Shown: positions 1-8,089, counted from the first letter of the stretch. The stretch is 54,609 nucleotides of DNA from Candidatus Gastranaerophilales bacterium (GCA_944322885.1 CALUQH010000001.1:1-54609), one strand, 5' to 3'. Numbers and translations: made by a program. The notes: a model not told the origin generated them from the sequence alone.

Positions 1-92
1 AAAATCCGCAAAAACAACTCGATAAACTGATAAATCACATAAATAGTATTGATACAGGAAAAAATTTAGTCGCAAGTGCAGAAGCAATTTAA
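1..92 (+). CDS. C-terminal end of an unidentified protein (cut by the window edge)
   Basis: The frame that is open from base 3 ends at TAA 90-92 and gives 29 residues finishing in LVASAEAI. No stop interrupts it, and the next gene begins 11 bases later behind its own AGGAG, so this looks like the true 3' end of a gene in the same operon as the exonuclease-BRCT gene. The short helix-forming tail (Leu, Ile and Lys/Gln at regular spacing) is too little to assign a family. The alternative is that this is simply an open stretch of non-coding DNA. Confidence 0.5.
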   Translation, partial: NPQKQLDKLINHINSIDTGKNLVASAEAI

Positions 93-103
93 TAGGAGTA
101 AAT

Positions 104-1477
104 ATGAAAAAGGTTTTATACTTTGACGTAGAATATGCAAATGCAAAAAACAAATCCATCTGCCAGCTGGGATTATTGAGCGAATATTACCCCTCAGGAG
201 ACCCTGTTTTCCCAGAGAAAAATATTTTTATAAATCCGGAGGACGGCTTTCAGGACTGGTGTATAAAAGTTCATGGAATTACCGAAAAACAAGTTGAAAC
301 TGAACCAAATTTCCCTGAAGTATGGAAAGATATTGAAAAATATTTTGCGGATGCTGTTATTGTCGGTTATAATGTTTTCGTTTCTGATTTAACGGCATTG
401 TCAAAATCTTGTGCAAGATACAATATTAAATTACCGGATTTATACTATATTGATGTAATGCGAATGGCAACTGACAATATCCCTTATTATGCAGTCAAAG
501 ATTTTACTCTTGAAAGTGTGTGTGAATGCTTGGAAATTGATATGGACAGATCCCATGATGCATTTGATGATGCCTGTGCCACATCTGATTTATTTAAATA
601 TCTGATTGAAAATTATGAGATAGATATAAATAAGTACATAAGAAAATTTTCACCGATTGTGGCAAAAGAATTTGTAAACTATGTTGCAGATCCTGTTTTA
701 CGACGATCCATGAGTGAATTTTACGGAGTTATCCAGGGGATAATGCTGGATTGTAAAATTAAACCTGAAGAAGAATCTTTTATAAAACAGTGGAAAAAAG
801 ATAATAACGCTTTTGAGTCAAAAGAAGAACTTGTTCCAATATTTTATACTGTGAATAAAATTCTTGAAGATAATGTGATTACATTAGAGGAAGTGAATGA
901 ATTAAAATCGGTTGTAAGAAAATATTATGAAACAATTCTAGGTTCACCGATCACAAATTCATTACAGGAATTAAGAGGAATATTAAAAGGAATTATTGTA
1001 GATAATAAAATTTCCACGGAAGAAGGCGAAAATCTTATGAAGTGGTTATATAATAATATCCATTTGAGTGAATACTATCCGTATAATCATATTTCTGACA
1101 TATTTGAAACAGTTTTAGAGGACGGTATAATTACCGAAAAAGAATCAAATTCATTAATAGAAATAATTAACTCTATATTATCTCCTGTAGAATCATTAAA
1201 AGAACAAATTTCCGGAGTTAGGAATAAACACGTCTGTTTGAGCGGGAATTTTTCACATGGTCAAAAAGGAGATGTAGAAAAAATAATTACAGAAAAGGGC
1301 GGTATTATTGATTCGGGATTAAAAAAGTCAACTGATATTTTAATTATCGGCGATTATGAAAGCCAGGCCTATGCACATGGGACCTACGGGACAAAAGTTC
1401 GAAAAGCAATGGAATATAATAGTAAGGGATGTAATATTTGTATTCTTAAAGAAGCAGATTTTTTTGCAAATAGTTAA
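104..1477 (+). CDS. DEDDh 3'-5' exonuclease with C-terminal BRCT domain
   Basis: The 457-residue protein begins with a DnaQ-like exonuclease fold: Asp8 and Glu10 in YFDVEYANAK form motif I, GYNVFVSDL is motif II, and His151 with Asp156 in HDAFDDACAT form motif III of the DEDDh type. These proteins cut single-stranded DNA or RNA 3' ends with two metal ions. Residues about 368-450 resemble a BRCT domain (HVCLSGNF, then IIDSGLKKSTDILIIGD), which in DNA ligase and replication proteins binds DNA ends or partners. Between the two lie two similar roughly 72-residue units (about 205-275 and 285-365), each with a D-x-KI-x-x-EE start and an LED-x-x-IT-x-EE middle, resembling TerB-like helical repeats. 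AGGAG precedes the ATG by 7 bases. A DNA repair or end-processing role is inference. Confidence 0.8.
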   Translation: MKKVLYFDVEYANAKNKSICQLGLLSEYYPSGDPVFPEKNIFINPEDGFQDWCIKVHGITEKQVETEPNFPEVWKDIEKYFADAVIVGYNVFVSDLTALSKSCARYNIKLPDLYYIDVMRMATDNIPYYAVKDFTLESVCECLEIDMDRSHDAFDDACATSDLFKYLIENYEIDINKYIRKFSPIVAKEFVNYVADPVLRRSMSEFYGVIQGIMLDCKIKPEEESFIKQWKKDNNAFESKEELVPIFYTVNKILEDNVITLEEVNELKSVVRKYYETILGSPITNSLQELRGILKGIIVDNKISTEEGENLMKWLYNNIHLSEYYPYNHISDIFETVLEDGIITEKESNSLIEIINSILSPVESLKEQISGVRNKHVCLSGNFSHGQKGDVEKIITEKGGIIDSGLKKSTDILIIGDYESQAYAHGTYGTKVRKAMEYNSKGCNICILKEADFFANS

Positions 1478-1702
1478 ATTGAATACATACGCTGTTTATT
1501 CCCTGTTAGTATACTTAGGGAATGTAACTAAAAAAGCTCAATATAGCTGTTATACAGTTTCAATATTCTCCAAATTTCCCTGTAATTAAATAAAAATAAA
1601 CTGTAAATTGGATATTATCAGTGAAATTATGCAGAGCCTTTTGCTCTTTGGACTACGATATCCGTTTTTTAGTCCGCAAACTGAGAATCAGTGCAGATAC
1701 AA

Positions 1703-1740
1703 AATTGAAAAACCGCCCTATATGAGGCGGTTTTTCAATT
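1703..1740 (+). terminator. Intrinsic terminator, 15-bp perfect stem
   Basis: AATTGAAAAACCGCC at 1703-1717 pairs perfectly with its complement at 1726-1740 around an 8-base loop. The G+C-rich core is followed by TTTTT on the plus strand and, read the other way, also by TTTTT, so it can stop transcription from either side. It probably ends the exonuclease transcript or a small RNA upstream of it. Confidence 0.85.
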
Positions 1741-1926
1741 GTAAGAAATCAAAGAGAATTTTTATATGCATTTTGATATTTTATTGTCTATTTTGTTCTT
1801 TATATTTCTCATCCGTTATTTTAGAAATTATTACTTCTTATAATCAGGCAATAAATCATGCATCAAAATTTGAACAATCACAGTAAGGATACAAGTTATT
1901 CAAATAATGAATATTTAATATTACAA

Positions 1927-1944
1927 ATAAGTATTTGCTATTTT
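1927..1944 (+). promoter_or_regulatory. Shared promoter-region motif, copy 1 (upstream of flavodoxin gene)
   Basis: The 18 bases ATAAGTATTTGCTATTTT recur with one change at 3489-3506, upstream of the alpha/beta hydrolase gene. The internal TTGCTA could serve as a -35 box with TAAACT at 1957-1962 as -10 (16-base spacing). The two copies lie upstream of the two genes flanking a LysR regulator gene, so an activator site of that regulator is the simplest reading, but this is inference. Confidence 0.5.
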
Positions 1945-2007
1945 TTTTAAATTTGATAAACTTGCATTGTAGAAAAATATTTGAATTTTTGTATAAGAGG
2001 TAAAAAA

Positions 2008-2547
2008 ATGGGAAAAAATGTATTAATTATTTCGACAAGTTTGAGAAATAACAGCAATTCGGAAATTCTTGCCGGAGGAACAGCAAAAGGCGCAAAAGAT
2101 GCTGGGCATAACGTTGAATTTGTAACTTTAAAGGACAAAAATATACAATTTTGTAAAGGCTGCCTTGCCTGTCAAAAACTGGGACATTGTGTAATCAATG
2201 ATGATGCCAATGCAATTACCGAAAAAATTATGAATGCTGATGTAATAGTATGGGCAACACCTGTTTATTACTACGAAATGAGCGGTCAGATGAAAACAAT
2301 GATTGACAGAGCCAATGCACTTTTTGCAAGAGATTATAAGTTCAGAGAAGTCTATCTTATAACAACTTCAGCAGACGGGGAAGACGCTATAAAACCGGTT
2401 ATAAACGGGATAAACGGTTGGATTGCCTGCTTTAACGGGGTAAAACTTTGCGGCTACTTAAGCGGCGGCGGAGTTAACGAACCGGCAGAAGTAGAAGCCC
2501 AAAAACAATTGCTTGAAAAAGCTTACAATCTTGGGAAAAACATCTAA
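2008..2547 (+). CDS. Flavodoxin-fold NAD(P)H-dependent oxidoreductase with cysteine cluster
   Basis: A 179-residue flavoprotein of the NADPH-dependent FMN reductase/iron-sulfur flavoprotein group. The phosphate-binding loop is STSLRNNSNSE near residues 9-19, and CKGCLACQKLGHCVINDD near residues 46-63 is the cysteine cluster common to this group, which can bind iron-sulfur or serve in thiol redox. TPVYYYEMSGQMKTMIDR is the conserved flavodoxin-like middle. The ATG at 2008 is chosen because AGAGG lies 8 bases upstream; an in-frame TTG at 1981 lacks a ribosome site. It meets the LysR gene tail to tail with a 4-base overlap and shares a promoter motif with the hydrolase gene on the far side of lysR. 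Substrate unknown. Confidence 0.85.
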   Translation: MGKNVLIISTSLRNNSNSEILAGGTAKGAKDAGHNVEFVTLKDKNIQFCKGCLACQKLGHCVINDDANAITEKIMNADVIVWATPVYYYEMSGQMKTMIDRANALFARDYKFREVYLITTSADGEDAIKPVINGINGWIACFNGVKLCGYLSGGGVNEPAEVEAQKQLLEKAYNLGKNI

Positions 2548-3434
2548 TTAAATTTTTTATATAACATATCCAAAAATAGTTTTGACGCAGGTGAAAATAT
2601 CTGATATTTTTTCCAGACTATATCAAGTCCCGACTCAAGTTTGGGACTGAGTGGCCTGAAACAAATTCCTGAATTTCTTGTTGTATTCACAAGTTTATCC
2701 AACGTAACAGCATAACCCAGTCCCGTTTCTACCATAATCGCAGCATTATATACAAGATTGTATGTTGCTACTATATTCAATTTTTCAAAAGTATCACCAA
2801 ACCAGTCTAAAAATCCGCTGTCTGCAGAATATTTTTTTGACATCTGCCTCGAGGCTATAATTGGTTTGTCTGCCAAATCTTCAAGTGTTATAACATCCTT
2901 TTTAGCAAGCGGGCTGTCCTTTCTCATTATAACACCCCAAACATCTTTTTGGGGAAGAGTTATCGTATCATATTTTGCAAGGTCTATAGGTTGAATTAGT
3001 ACACCAAAATCCAAAAGGCCTTTATCAAGTTTTTCCGTTACATCTTCTGCATTTCCGCTGTGTATATGAAATTTGATATCAGGATATCCTTCTTGAAGAT
3101 CTTTCATAACCTGCGCAATATACTTCATTGATTCTGTTTCGCCGCATCCGATATAAATATCTCCGCCGATAATTTCATTAATGGAATTAAACTCAGCCTC
3201 TGTTTTTTCCACCATATCAACAATTTCTTCCGCACGTTTTCTAAGCATCATACCTTCCGGAGTAAGCGTAACACGTGTTTTCCCACGAATTAAAAGTTTT
3301 TGCCCCAATTCTTTTTCCAGATCCTGAAGTTGTCTGGACAAAGTAGGCTGGGTTAAATGAAGAGAATTGGCCGCTCCGGTTATACTGCCTTCTCTTGCAA
3401 CAGTTAAAAAATATCTTAACACCCGAAATTCCAT
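2544..3434 (-). CDS. LysR-family transcriptional regulator
   Basis: About 296 residues. The N-terminal winged helix-turn-helix is typical: LRYFLTVAREGSITGAANSL followed by LHLTQPTLSRQLQDLEKELG. The rest (about 90-290) is a periplasmic-binding-protein-like effector domain (YIGCGETESMKYIA, PIIASRQMSKKY). Starts at 3434 (MEFRVLRYF), 3449 (ATG) or 3455 (TTG) are all in frame; none has a good ribosome site, and 3434 fits the usual family start. It is transcribed away from the alpha/beta hydrolase gene across a 120-base intergenic region, the classical LysR arrangement, and probably controls that gene and, by a shared motif, the flavodoxin gene downstream of its own end. Effector unknown. Confidence 0.9.
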   Translation of the reverse strand: MEFRVLRYFLTVAREGSITGAANSLHLTQPTLSRQLQDLEKELGQKLLIRGKTRVTLTPEGMMLRKRAEEIVDMVEKTEAEFNSINEIIGGDIYIGCGETESMKYIAQVMKDLQEGYPDIKFHIHSGNAEDVTEKLDKGLLDFGVLIQPIDLAKYDTITLPQKDVWGVIMRKDSPLAKKDVITLEDLADKPIIASRQMSKKYSADSGFLDWFGDTFEKLNIVATYNLVYNAAIMVETGLGYAVTLDKLVNTTRNSGICFRPLSPKLESGLDIVWKKYQIFSPASKLFLDMLYKKFN

Positions 3435-3488
3435 AGAATAATAATACATTTCCAAGATATGCCTGTCAAGTATTTTTAATTATGTAAT

Positions 3489-3506
3489 ATAAGCATTTGC
3501 TATTTT
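3489..3506 (+). promoter_or_regulatory. Shared promoter-region motif, copy 2 (lysR/hydrolase intergenic)
   Basis: ATAAGCATTTGCTATTTT matches 17 of 18 bases of the copy at 1927-1944. It sits in the divergent region between lysR and the hydrolase gene, about 50 bases upstream of the hydrolase start. AGCATTTGCT inside it is a short dyad (AGC/GCT). Candidate LysR binding site and -35 region. Confidence 0.5.
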
Positions 3507-3554
3507 ATTAATATGGTAAATAATTAAGATAGAAAGAAAAAAGGAGAATATCTG

Positions 3555-4430
3555 ATGGAAATAATAAGAGTAAATACCCCGAGAGGTCTTGAATTAAAAG
3601 GTGCAATGTGGGGAGATAACAGTATGGACACCGTTGTAATTATGATGAGCGGAATTTGCAGCAACGTATTCCAAAATGATTTGCTGCCTGCAACAGGAGA
3701 TTTATTAAGCGCCAATAATATTGCATTTATTGCCGGACATGCTATGGATGCTTTTTCAATGATTGCATATTCCGACTTAAAAAATCATGAACAGGTATAT
3801 ACAGGAGTTGTATTCGATGATTTTAACCTTGTATATGAAGATGTGGAAGCTTATGTGAAATACGCAAAAGAACTTGGATTTAAAAACATAATTCTTGCGG
3901 GACACTCACTTGGTTCTAATAAAATTATTGATTATTTAGGCAGCACTCCCGACAATTTTGTCGACTACTTTATAGTTACATCGCCCATTGATCTAGGTTA
4001 CTGGTGGAAGGTTATGCCTAATCTTGATAAATGTCTTGAAACTGCTAAACAGTTCGTTTCAGAAGGAAGAAATAAAGATATTCTGCCTTATGTATTCGGC
4101 GGCTTTTCTCCGATGTGTGCAGAAACAGTGCTTAATTTCCACAATGCACAACATTTAAAAAATTGTCCGGTAATAAGCGGTGAAGGAAGCAGTGAATCAC
4201 TCGCATCCATTAAAATTAACGGAGCCTTTGTTATCGGCGGGAAAGACAGTATGGCAGACGGAGACCCTAAAGGATTTATGGAAAAAATTAATTCCTGCTG
4301 TAAACATCCCGAAGCCAACAAAGTAATTGTCGTTCCTGATGCTTCACATGTTTTCTACAACAAGCATAATGAATATGCTTCAACAATTCTGGGAATTACA
4401 GAAAATGCAGTCGGGACTTTAGTCGGCTGA
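3555..4430 (+). CDS. Alpha/beta hydrolase family protein (DUF1749-like)
   Basis: The 291-residue protein carries the nucleophile elbow GHSLGS near residues 117-122 (serine nucleophile) and a C-terminal DASHVFYNKH in which the histidine would complete the triad. MMSGICSNVFQNDLLPATGD near the start fits the oxyanion region of hydrolases acting on small esters or similar substrates. There is no signal peptide, so it acts in the cytoplasm. AAGGAG stands 9 bases before the ATG. It is divergent from lysR and ends at a two-way terminator at 4446-4481. The natural substrate cannot be told from sequence. Confidence 0.75.
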   Translation: MEIIRVNTPRGLELKGAMWGDNSMDTVVIMMSGICSNVFQNDLLPATGDLLSANNIAFIAGHAMDAFSMIAYSDLKNHEQVYTGVVFDDFNLVYEDVEAYVKYAKELGFKNIILAGHSLGSNKIIDYLGSTPDNFVDYFIVTSPIDLGYWWKVMPNLDKCLETAKQFVSEGRNKDILPYVFGGFSPMCAETVLNFHNAQHLKNCPVISGEGSSESLASIKINGAFVIGGKDSMADGDPKGFMEKINSCCKHPEANKVIVVPDASHVFYNKHNEYASTILGITENAVGTLVG

Positions 4431-4445
4431 TAATTAGTTTTTATA

Positions 4446-4481
4446 AAAAAAATCCGCCTTATCAATTCGGCGGATTTTTTT
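4446..4481. terminator. Bidirectional intrinsic terminator, 13-bp stem
   Basis: AAAAAAATCCGCC at 4446-4458 pairs with its exact complement at 4469-4481 around a 10-base loop. A and T tracts on both sides make it work in both directions, and it lies between the convergent hydrolase gene and DUF362 gene. Confidence 0.9.
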
Positions 4482-4493
4482 ATTTTTGACTTT

Positions 4494-5843
4494 TTATTTT
4501 ATATCAATCAGTTTATATTTTCTAACACCAACCCCAAGATCTGCCGCTGCCTCAACGGTATGAATACCGTGCATTTGTTCCATTCTTTTAATTAAAGAGG
4601 CTTTACCCGGATCTTTGGAATTATAAACCAAATCAACACAGGCCTGATCTAAAGCAACAGGATCATCTGAGGCTAAAATTCCGATATCAGCAATTTCCGG
4701 CTCGGCAGGATTGTTGTTGCAGTCACAGTCAATTGACATCCTGCTCATAACATTTATAAATGTTATATTACCTTTCATATAATCCATAACGGATTTATCG
4801 GCATCAGCCATTGATTCTAAAAATTTATCTTGCTCGCAAGTCCAAATATTTTCAGGTTTTCCTGCCCCATGAATATAAGCTTTGCCGTAAGATGATGCTA
4901 TACCGATAGACATATTTTTCAATGCTCCGCCAAATCCGCCCATCTGATGTCCTTTAAAATGGGATAAAACAAGCATTGAGTCATAATTTTTTAAATGAGA
5001 CCCTACATAATTAACCTTTATCTGCTTTCCGTCAGGAACAGGGAGTTCCATCTGCCCTTCAGAGTCCATAATATCTACTTTAGCAATCTTATCAAAGCCA
5101 TGTTCTGCAATAGCCTTTTTATGTTCTTCCGTTGTGTTTCTTCTACCCTCATAAGCCGTATTGCATTCGACTATTGTACCATTTAAATAGTGTACAAGTT
5201 CTTTCATAAACTCAGGCTGTAAAAAATTATGTCCGCCCGGCTCTCCCGAATGAACTTTTACTGCAACATTCCCGCTCAAATTTTTACCGAGAGTTTTATA
5301 TATTCTAACAAGATTGTCAGAGGTAATGGCAGGAGTGAAATAAACGACGGCTGTATCCGGATGCATTTTTTTATAAATCAACCCGTAAGCCTGCGCAGGG
5401 CTTTCAGCATTTTGGGTTAACTTTTCAAACGGGCACATGTCAGTTTTATCCTTATTCTGAATTTCCTCAACAATATTTTTTGCCTCATACTTAATTTTGT
5501 TTTTCTTCAGAATTTCTATTGCGGGCTTTGATATTGTATCCGCATAAACATAATCCGCATTACCGTAAACATACAGATATGCAGCAGCTCTGCCTACTAT
5601 TCGGTCAAATACCTGAGCGCCTTTAAAATCGCTGTCATCAAGATAGATTAAAAGCGGTTCTATACCTGATTGAACAAACTCGTGAGTATTTCCGTCTTTA
5701 TACACAACAAGGGATGATGTATTTAATTTATTAATAATCATTGCCTTATCCTCCTTTGAAAGTTTCTGATGCGCAGCAAACGCAGGCAGTATTATAACAA
5801 ATAATACACCCACACTAAATAAAAATTTTAAAAAGTTTTTCAT
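4494..5843 (-). CDS. Exported DUF362 domain protein
   Basis: A 449-residue protein with a signal peptide: MKNFLKFLF, a hydrophobic run VGVLFVIILP, then AFAAHQ as cleavage region. The start at 5843 is fixed by AGGAG 9 bases upstream and by the signal peptide; a longer in-frame version adds 19 unlikely residues. The body matches the DUF362 family (LSHFKGHQMGGFGGALKNMS and GILASDDPVALDQACVDLV are the conserved blocks). Some DUF362 proteins carry ferredoxin-type Cys clusters; here only scattered cysteines (a CDCN segment) are seen, so no 4Fe-4S domain is evident. Function in the periplasm is unknown. Confidence 0.8.
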   Translation of the reverse strand: MKNFLKFLFSVGVLFVIILPAFAAHQKLSKEDKAMIINKLNTSSLVVYKDGNTHEFVQSGIEPLLIYLDDSDFKGAQVFDRIVGRAAAYLYVYGNADYVYADTISKPAIEILKKNKIKYEAKNIVEEIQNKDKTDMCPFEKLTQNAESPAQAYGLIYKKMHPDTAVVYFTPAITSDNLVRIYKTLGKNLSGNVAVKVHSGEPGGHNFLQPEFMKELVHYLNGTIVECNTAYEGRRNTTEEHKKAIAEHGFDKIAKVDIMDSEGQMELPVPDGKQIKVNYVGSHLKNYDSMLVLSHFKGHQMGGFGGALKNMSIGIASSYGKAYIHGAGKPENIWTCEQDKFLESMADADKSVMDYMKGNITFINVMSRMSIDCDCNNNPAEPEIADIGILASDDPVALDQACVDLVYNSKDPGKASLIKRMEQMHGIHTVEAAADLGVGVRKYKLIDIK

Positions 5844-5903
5844 ACAACAACTCCTGATAAATAATAATTGTATTTTAAAACTTTTTATACGCGTTGTCAA
5901 AGA

Positions 5904-6689
5904 TTAATTAATAAATTCTCTTAAATTTTCAACCATCTTTTCTGCCGTTTCAAGGCGATTTGAAACTGAACCTACCGAAAGAGTATTAACATCCTGCTCA
6001 AAATCTTTGGGGAGTTCTTTACAGTTTGCTTTTGCAAATTGAACAAGTTTTTTCTCTCCGGGATTTAAAATTTTGTTTTTTGCAAATATTATATCAAAAT
6101 AACTTGCCAAAAATGCCGCTGTTCTGTGATTTACACTAACATAATCGTTTCTTTCAACAGCAGAATTTAACTGATCGTAGTAAGAAAACATAGCATCTTT
6201 TAAATATGCAAAATTCTTGTTTATGATATTTTGTGCTAGTTTGTCGGGGTAAGGAGATTTTGTTTTGTCCTGAAGTTTTTTAAACCATCCGTTCCTATCA
6301 AAAAGTATTTTAGATTTATTGACATTGTCAACAAAACAGGTTGTGTAACCTAAAGATGCATTACAGCCTTCCCAAACCCATTTTATATTGTCTTCAATGC
6401 TTTCTAAAGAACGATACATTATATCAATCGGCTTACCTGTTTCTCTTAAATAATAAACGTCTCCCGTCTCAAAATAATGGTTATCAATTTCAGGGTTATC
6501 CGCATATTTTTCAGCTATTTCGCGGCGTTTGTCAACAGGAGGTTCTTTTGTACAATAAATATAAATATCAAAATCTGACTTATTATCAGCAGTTTTTACA
6601 GTGGAAGATCCGCCGAGAACTATTGCCTCTACTTCATCAAATTGTTTATAATCATTTACCAACTGTGTCAAAATTTTACTGTTTTCCAT
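5904..6689 (-). CDS. Nucleotidyltransferase-domain protein (DUF4037-like)
   Basis: The 261-residue product has the minimal nucleotidyltransferase signature GGSS-x8-SDFDIYIY near residues 25-42: the Gly-Ser loop and the Asp-x-Asp metal ligands that transfer an NMP to a hydroxyl group. The helical C-terminal half (about 150-255) resembles the substrate domain of DUF4037 and streptomycin-adenylyltransferase-like proteins. The start at 6689 has AGGAG 10 bases upstream. The same frame runs open upstream to an ATG at 6827 that overlaps the stop of the acetyltransferase gene as ATGA, so a 307-residue form is also possible. It may form an operon with that acetyltransferase. The acceptor molecule is unknown. 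Confidence 0.75.
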   Translation of the reverse strand: MENSKILTQLVNDYKQFDEVEAIVLGGSSTVKTADNKSDFDIYIYCTKEPPVDKRREIAEKYADNPEIDNHYFETGDVYYLRETGKPIDIMYRSLESIEDNIKWVWEGCNASLGYTTCFVDNVNKSKILFDRNGWFKKLQDKTKSPYPDKLAQNIINKNFAYLKDAMFSYYDQLNSAVERNDYVSVNHRTAAFLASYFDIIFAKNKILNPGEKKLVQFAKANCKELPKDFEQDVNTLSVGSVSNRLETAEKMVENLREFIN

Positions 6690-6823
6690 TTTAATTATCT
6701 CTCCTGATTGTATTTTATTTTTTTCAAATTTATCGTATCCGCGAGATTGAAACGGATAGAAATTTGTATATTCCTGCATTAGTTTTGCAGGCCGAAAATT
6801 CATGATACTGACCGAATTTACCC

Positions 6824-7384
6824 TCATTGTTTAATTTCCTTTACAGGTTTACAGGGATTCCCGACTGCAAGAACATTAGCCGGAATATCTTTTACAACAA
6901 CACTTCCCGCGCCTATAACAGAATTATCTCCGATTGTAACATCCGGTAAAACAACTACATTACCGCCAAACCAGACGTTATTGCCAACTTTTATAGGTTT
7001 TGCAGTTTCAAGACCTTTATTTCTGGTTTCCGCATCCAGAGGATGAAGCGGAGTGTAAAACGCACAATTTGGGCCTATAAAAACATTATCACCGAAAGTA
7101 ACTTTTGCAGGATCAAGAATAATCAAATTATGATTTGCATAAAAGTTATCACCTATTTCAATATTGTAGCCGTAATCACATATAAAAGGCTGCTCTATTA
7201 AAAAATTTTCCTTTGTCTTACCAAGAATTTGTTTAATAATATTTTTACGCTCCTCAAGTTGTTCAGGATGAAGATTATTATATTCATAGCATAAAGACTT
7301 GCATTTAATTCTTTCATCTATCAATGATTTATCATAATTCGCATCATAAAGAAGCCCGTTTAGCATTTTTTCTTTTTCATTCAT
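6824..7384 (-). CDS. Maltose/galactoside-type O-acetyltransferase
   Basis: The 186-residue protein is a left-handed beta-helix acetyltransferase of the Maa/LacA/NodL family, using acetyl-CoA to acetylate a sugar hydroxyl. The N-terminal helical cap is EKEKMLNGLLYDANYD; hexapeptide repeats run through IEIGDNFYANHN, VTFGDNVFIGP and VTIGDNSVIGAGSVV; the catalytic histidine is that of TPLHPLD. The start at 7384 has GGAG at the right distance (9 bases), while an upstream ATG at 7393 sits directly on it. It ends in an ATGA overlap with the nucleotidyltransferase frame. The gene is divergent from an SGNH hydrolase, and together they could adjust acetyl groups on a cell-surface sugar (inference). Confidence 0.85.
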   Translation of the reverse strand: MNEKEKMLNGLLYDANYDKSLIDERIKCKSLCYEYNNLHPEQLEERKNIIKQILGKTKENFLIEQPFICDYGYNIEIGDNFYANHNLIILDPAKVTFGDNVFIGPNCAFYTPLHPLDAETRNKGLETAKPIKVGNNVWFGGNVVVLPDVTIGDNSVIGAGSVVVKDIPANVLAVGNPCKPVKEIKQ

Positions 7385-7441
7385 ATTTTTCATCTCCGTT
7401 TTATAATAATAAAATAAACATAAAAAATTTGGAGCAAAATT

Positions 7442-8056
7442 ATGAAAAAAATATTATGCTTCGGGGACAGCAACACCTACGGTTTTAATCCGAAAGACGG
7501 CTCTAGATATAATAAAGATGTTCGATGGACAGCACTTTTACAAAACAAATTAAAAGATACCTATAAAATTACGGAAGCCGGATGCAACAATCGAACAGCC
7601 TTTTCTGATAATCCCGCAGGCTTAAACTTTACCGGCTATAAAATTCTGCCTGAATATTTAAAAGAAAATTTTGATATAATAATTTTTCAAATCGGCATTA
7701 ATGATCTTCAAAAGTCTTACAATGCAAGTTTAACCTGCTTTGAAAAAGGAATGGAAAAATTTTTTAGTCTTGTAAAACATTATTCTCCATCTTCAAAAGT
7801 AATTATTCTTTCACCATGCGTTATAAAGGACAATATTTTAGACAGCTATTTCAATCTCTTTTTTGATAAAAAATCCATAGAAAAATCCAAACAAATTTCT
7901 CCTGTATATGAAAAAATTGCAAAAGAAAATAAATATCAACTGATTGATTTGAACAAATTTACAGAAACATCAAACATAGACGGGCTGCACTATACGCCGG
8001 AGCAGCATAAAATTATATGTAAGGAAATCGTTAATTGTATTAATCTTTTAAATTAG
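7442..8056 (+). CDS. SGNH/GDSL hydrolase (esterase)
   Basis: The 204-residue protein shows the ordered SGNH blocks: GDSNTYGF at residues 8-15 (Ser nucleophile), a Gly in block II, GINDL (block III Asn), and DGLHYTPE near the C-terminus (Asp and His). It is a single compact domain with no signal peptide. Members are acyl or acetyl esterases, lysophospholipases or carbohydrate deacetylases. Its neighbour on the other strand is a sugar O-acetyltransferase, which hints at an acetyl-ester substrate, but this is not proven. GGAG lies 7 bases before the ATG. Confidence 0.85.
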   Translation: MKKILCFGDSNTYGFNPKDGSRYNKDVRWTALLQNKLKDTYKITEAGCNNRTAFSDNPAGLNFTGYKILPEYLKENFDIIIFQIGINDLQKSYNASLTCFEKGMEKFFSLVKHYSPSSKVIILSPCVIKDNILDSYFNLFFDKKSIEKSKQISPVYEKIAKENKYQLIDLNKFTETSNIDGLHYTPEQHKIICKEIVNCINLLN

Positions 8057-8089
8057 CATAATATACAATGTTTTTTAGAGATTATATCA

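Larger units (their letters stand above)
1478..2007. other. Gene-free stretch with hairpins; possible small RNA
   Basis: Over 500 bases lie between the exonuclease gene and the flavodoxin gene with no convincing reading frame; the longest open frame runs through a terminator hairpin and has a random-looking composition. It holds an inverted repeat ATTCCCT/AGGGAAT at 1498-1523, a hairpin GGACTA/TAGTCC at 1650-1675, a strong terminator at 1703-1740 and a promoter motif at 1927-1944. The clustered hairpins at 1634-1740 ending in a terminator would fit a short non-coding RNA, but no clear promoter for it was found. Confidence 0.35.

Noticed and set aside
1498-1523. Terminator of the exonuclease gene at ATTCCCT/AGGGAAT
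   Set aside because: The stem is 7 bp without a following T run; the stronger hairpin at 1703-1740 is the likely terminator.
1608-1886. A 92-codon plus-strand open frame in the gene-free stretch
   Set aside because: It runs straight through a perfect 15-bp terminator hairpin, has no ribosome site and a random-looking composition.
6341-6694. A 117-codon plus-strand frame across the nucleotidyltransferase gene
   Set aside because: Antisense to the nucleotidyltransferase signature; no ribosome site.
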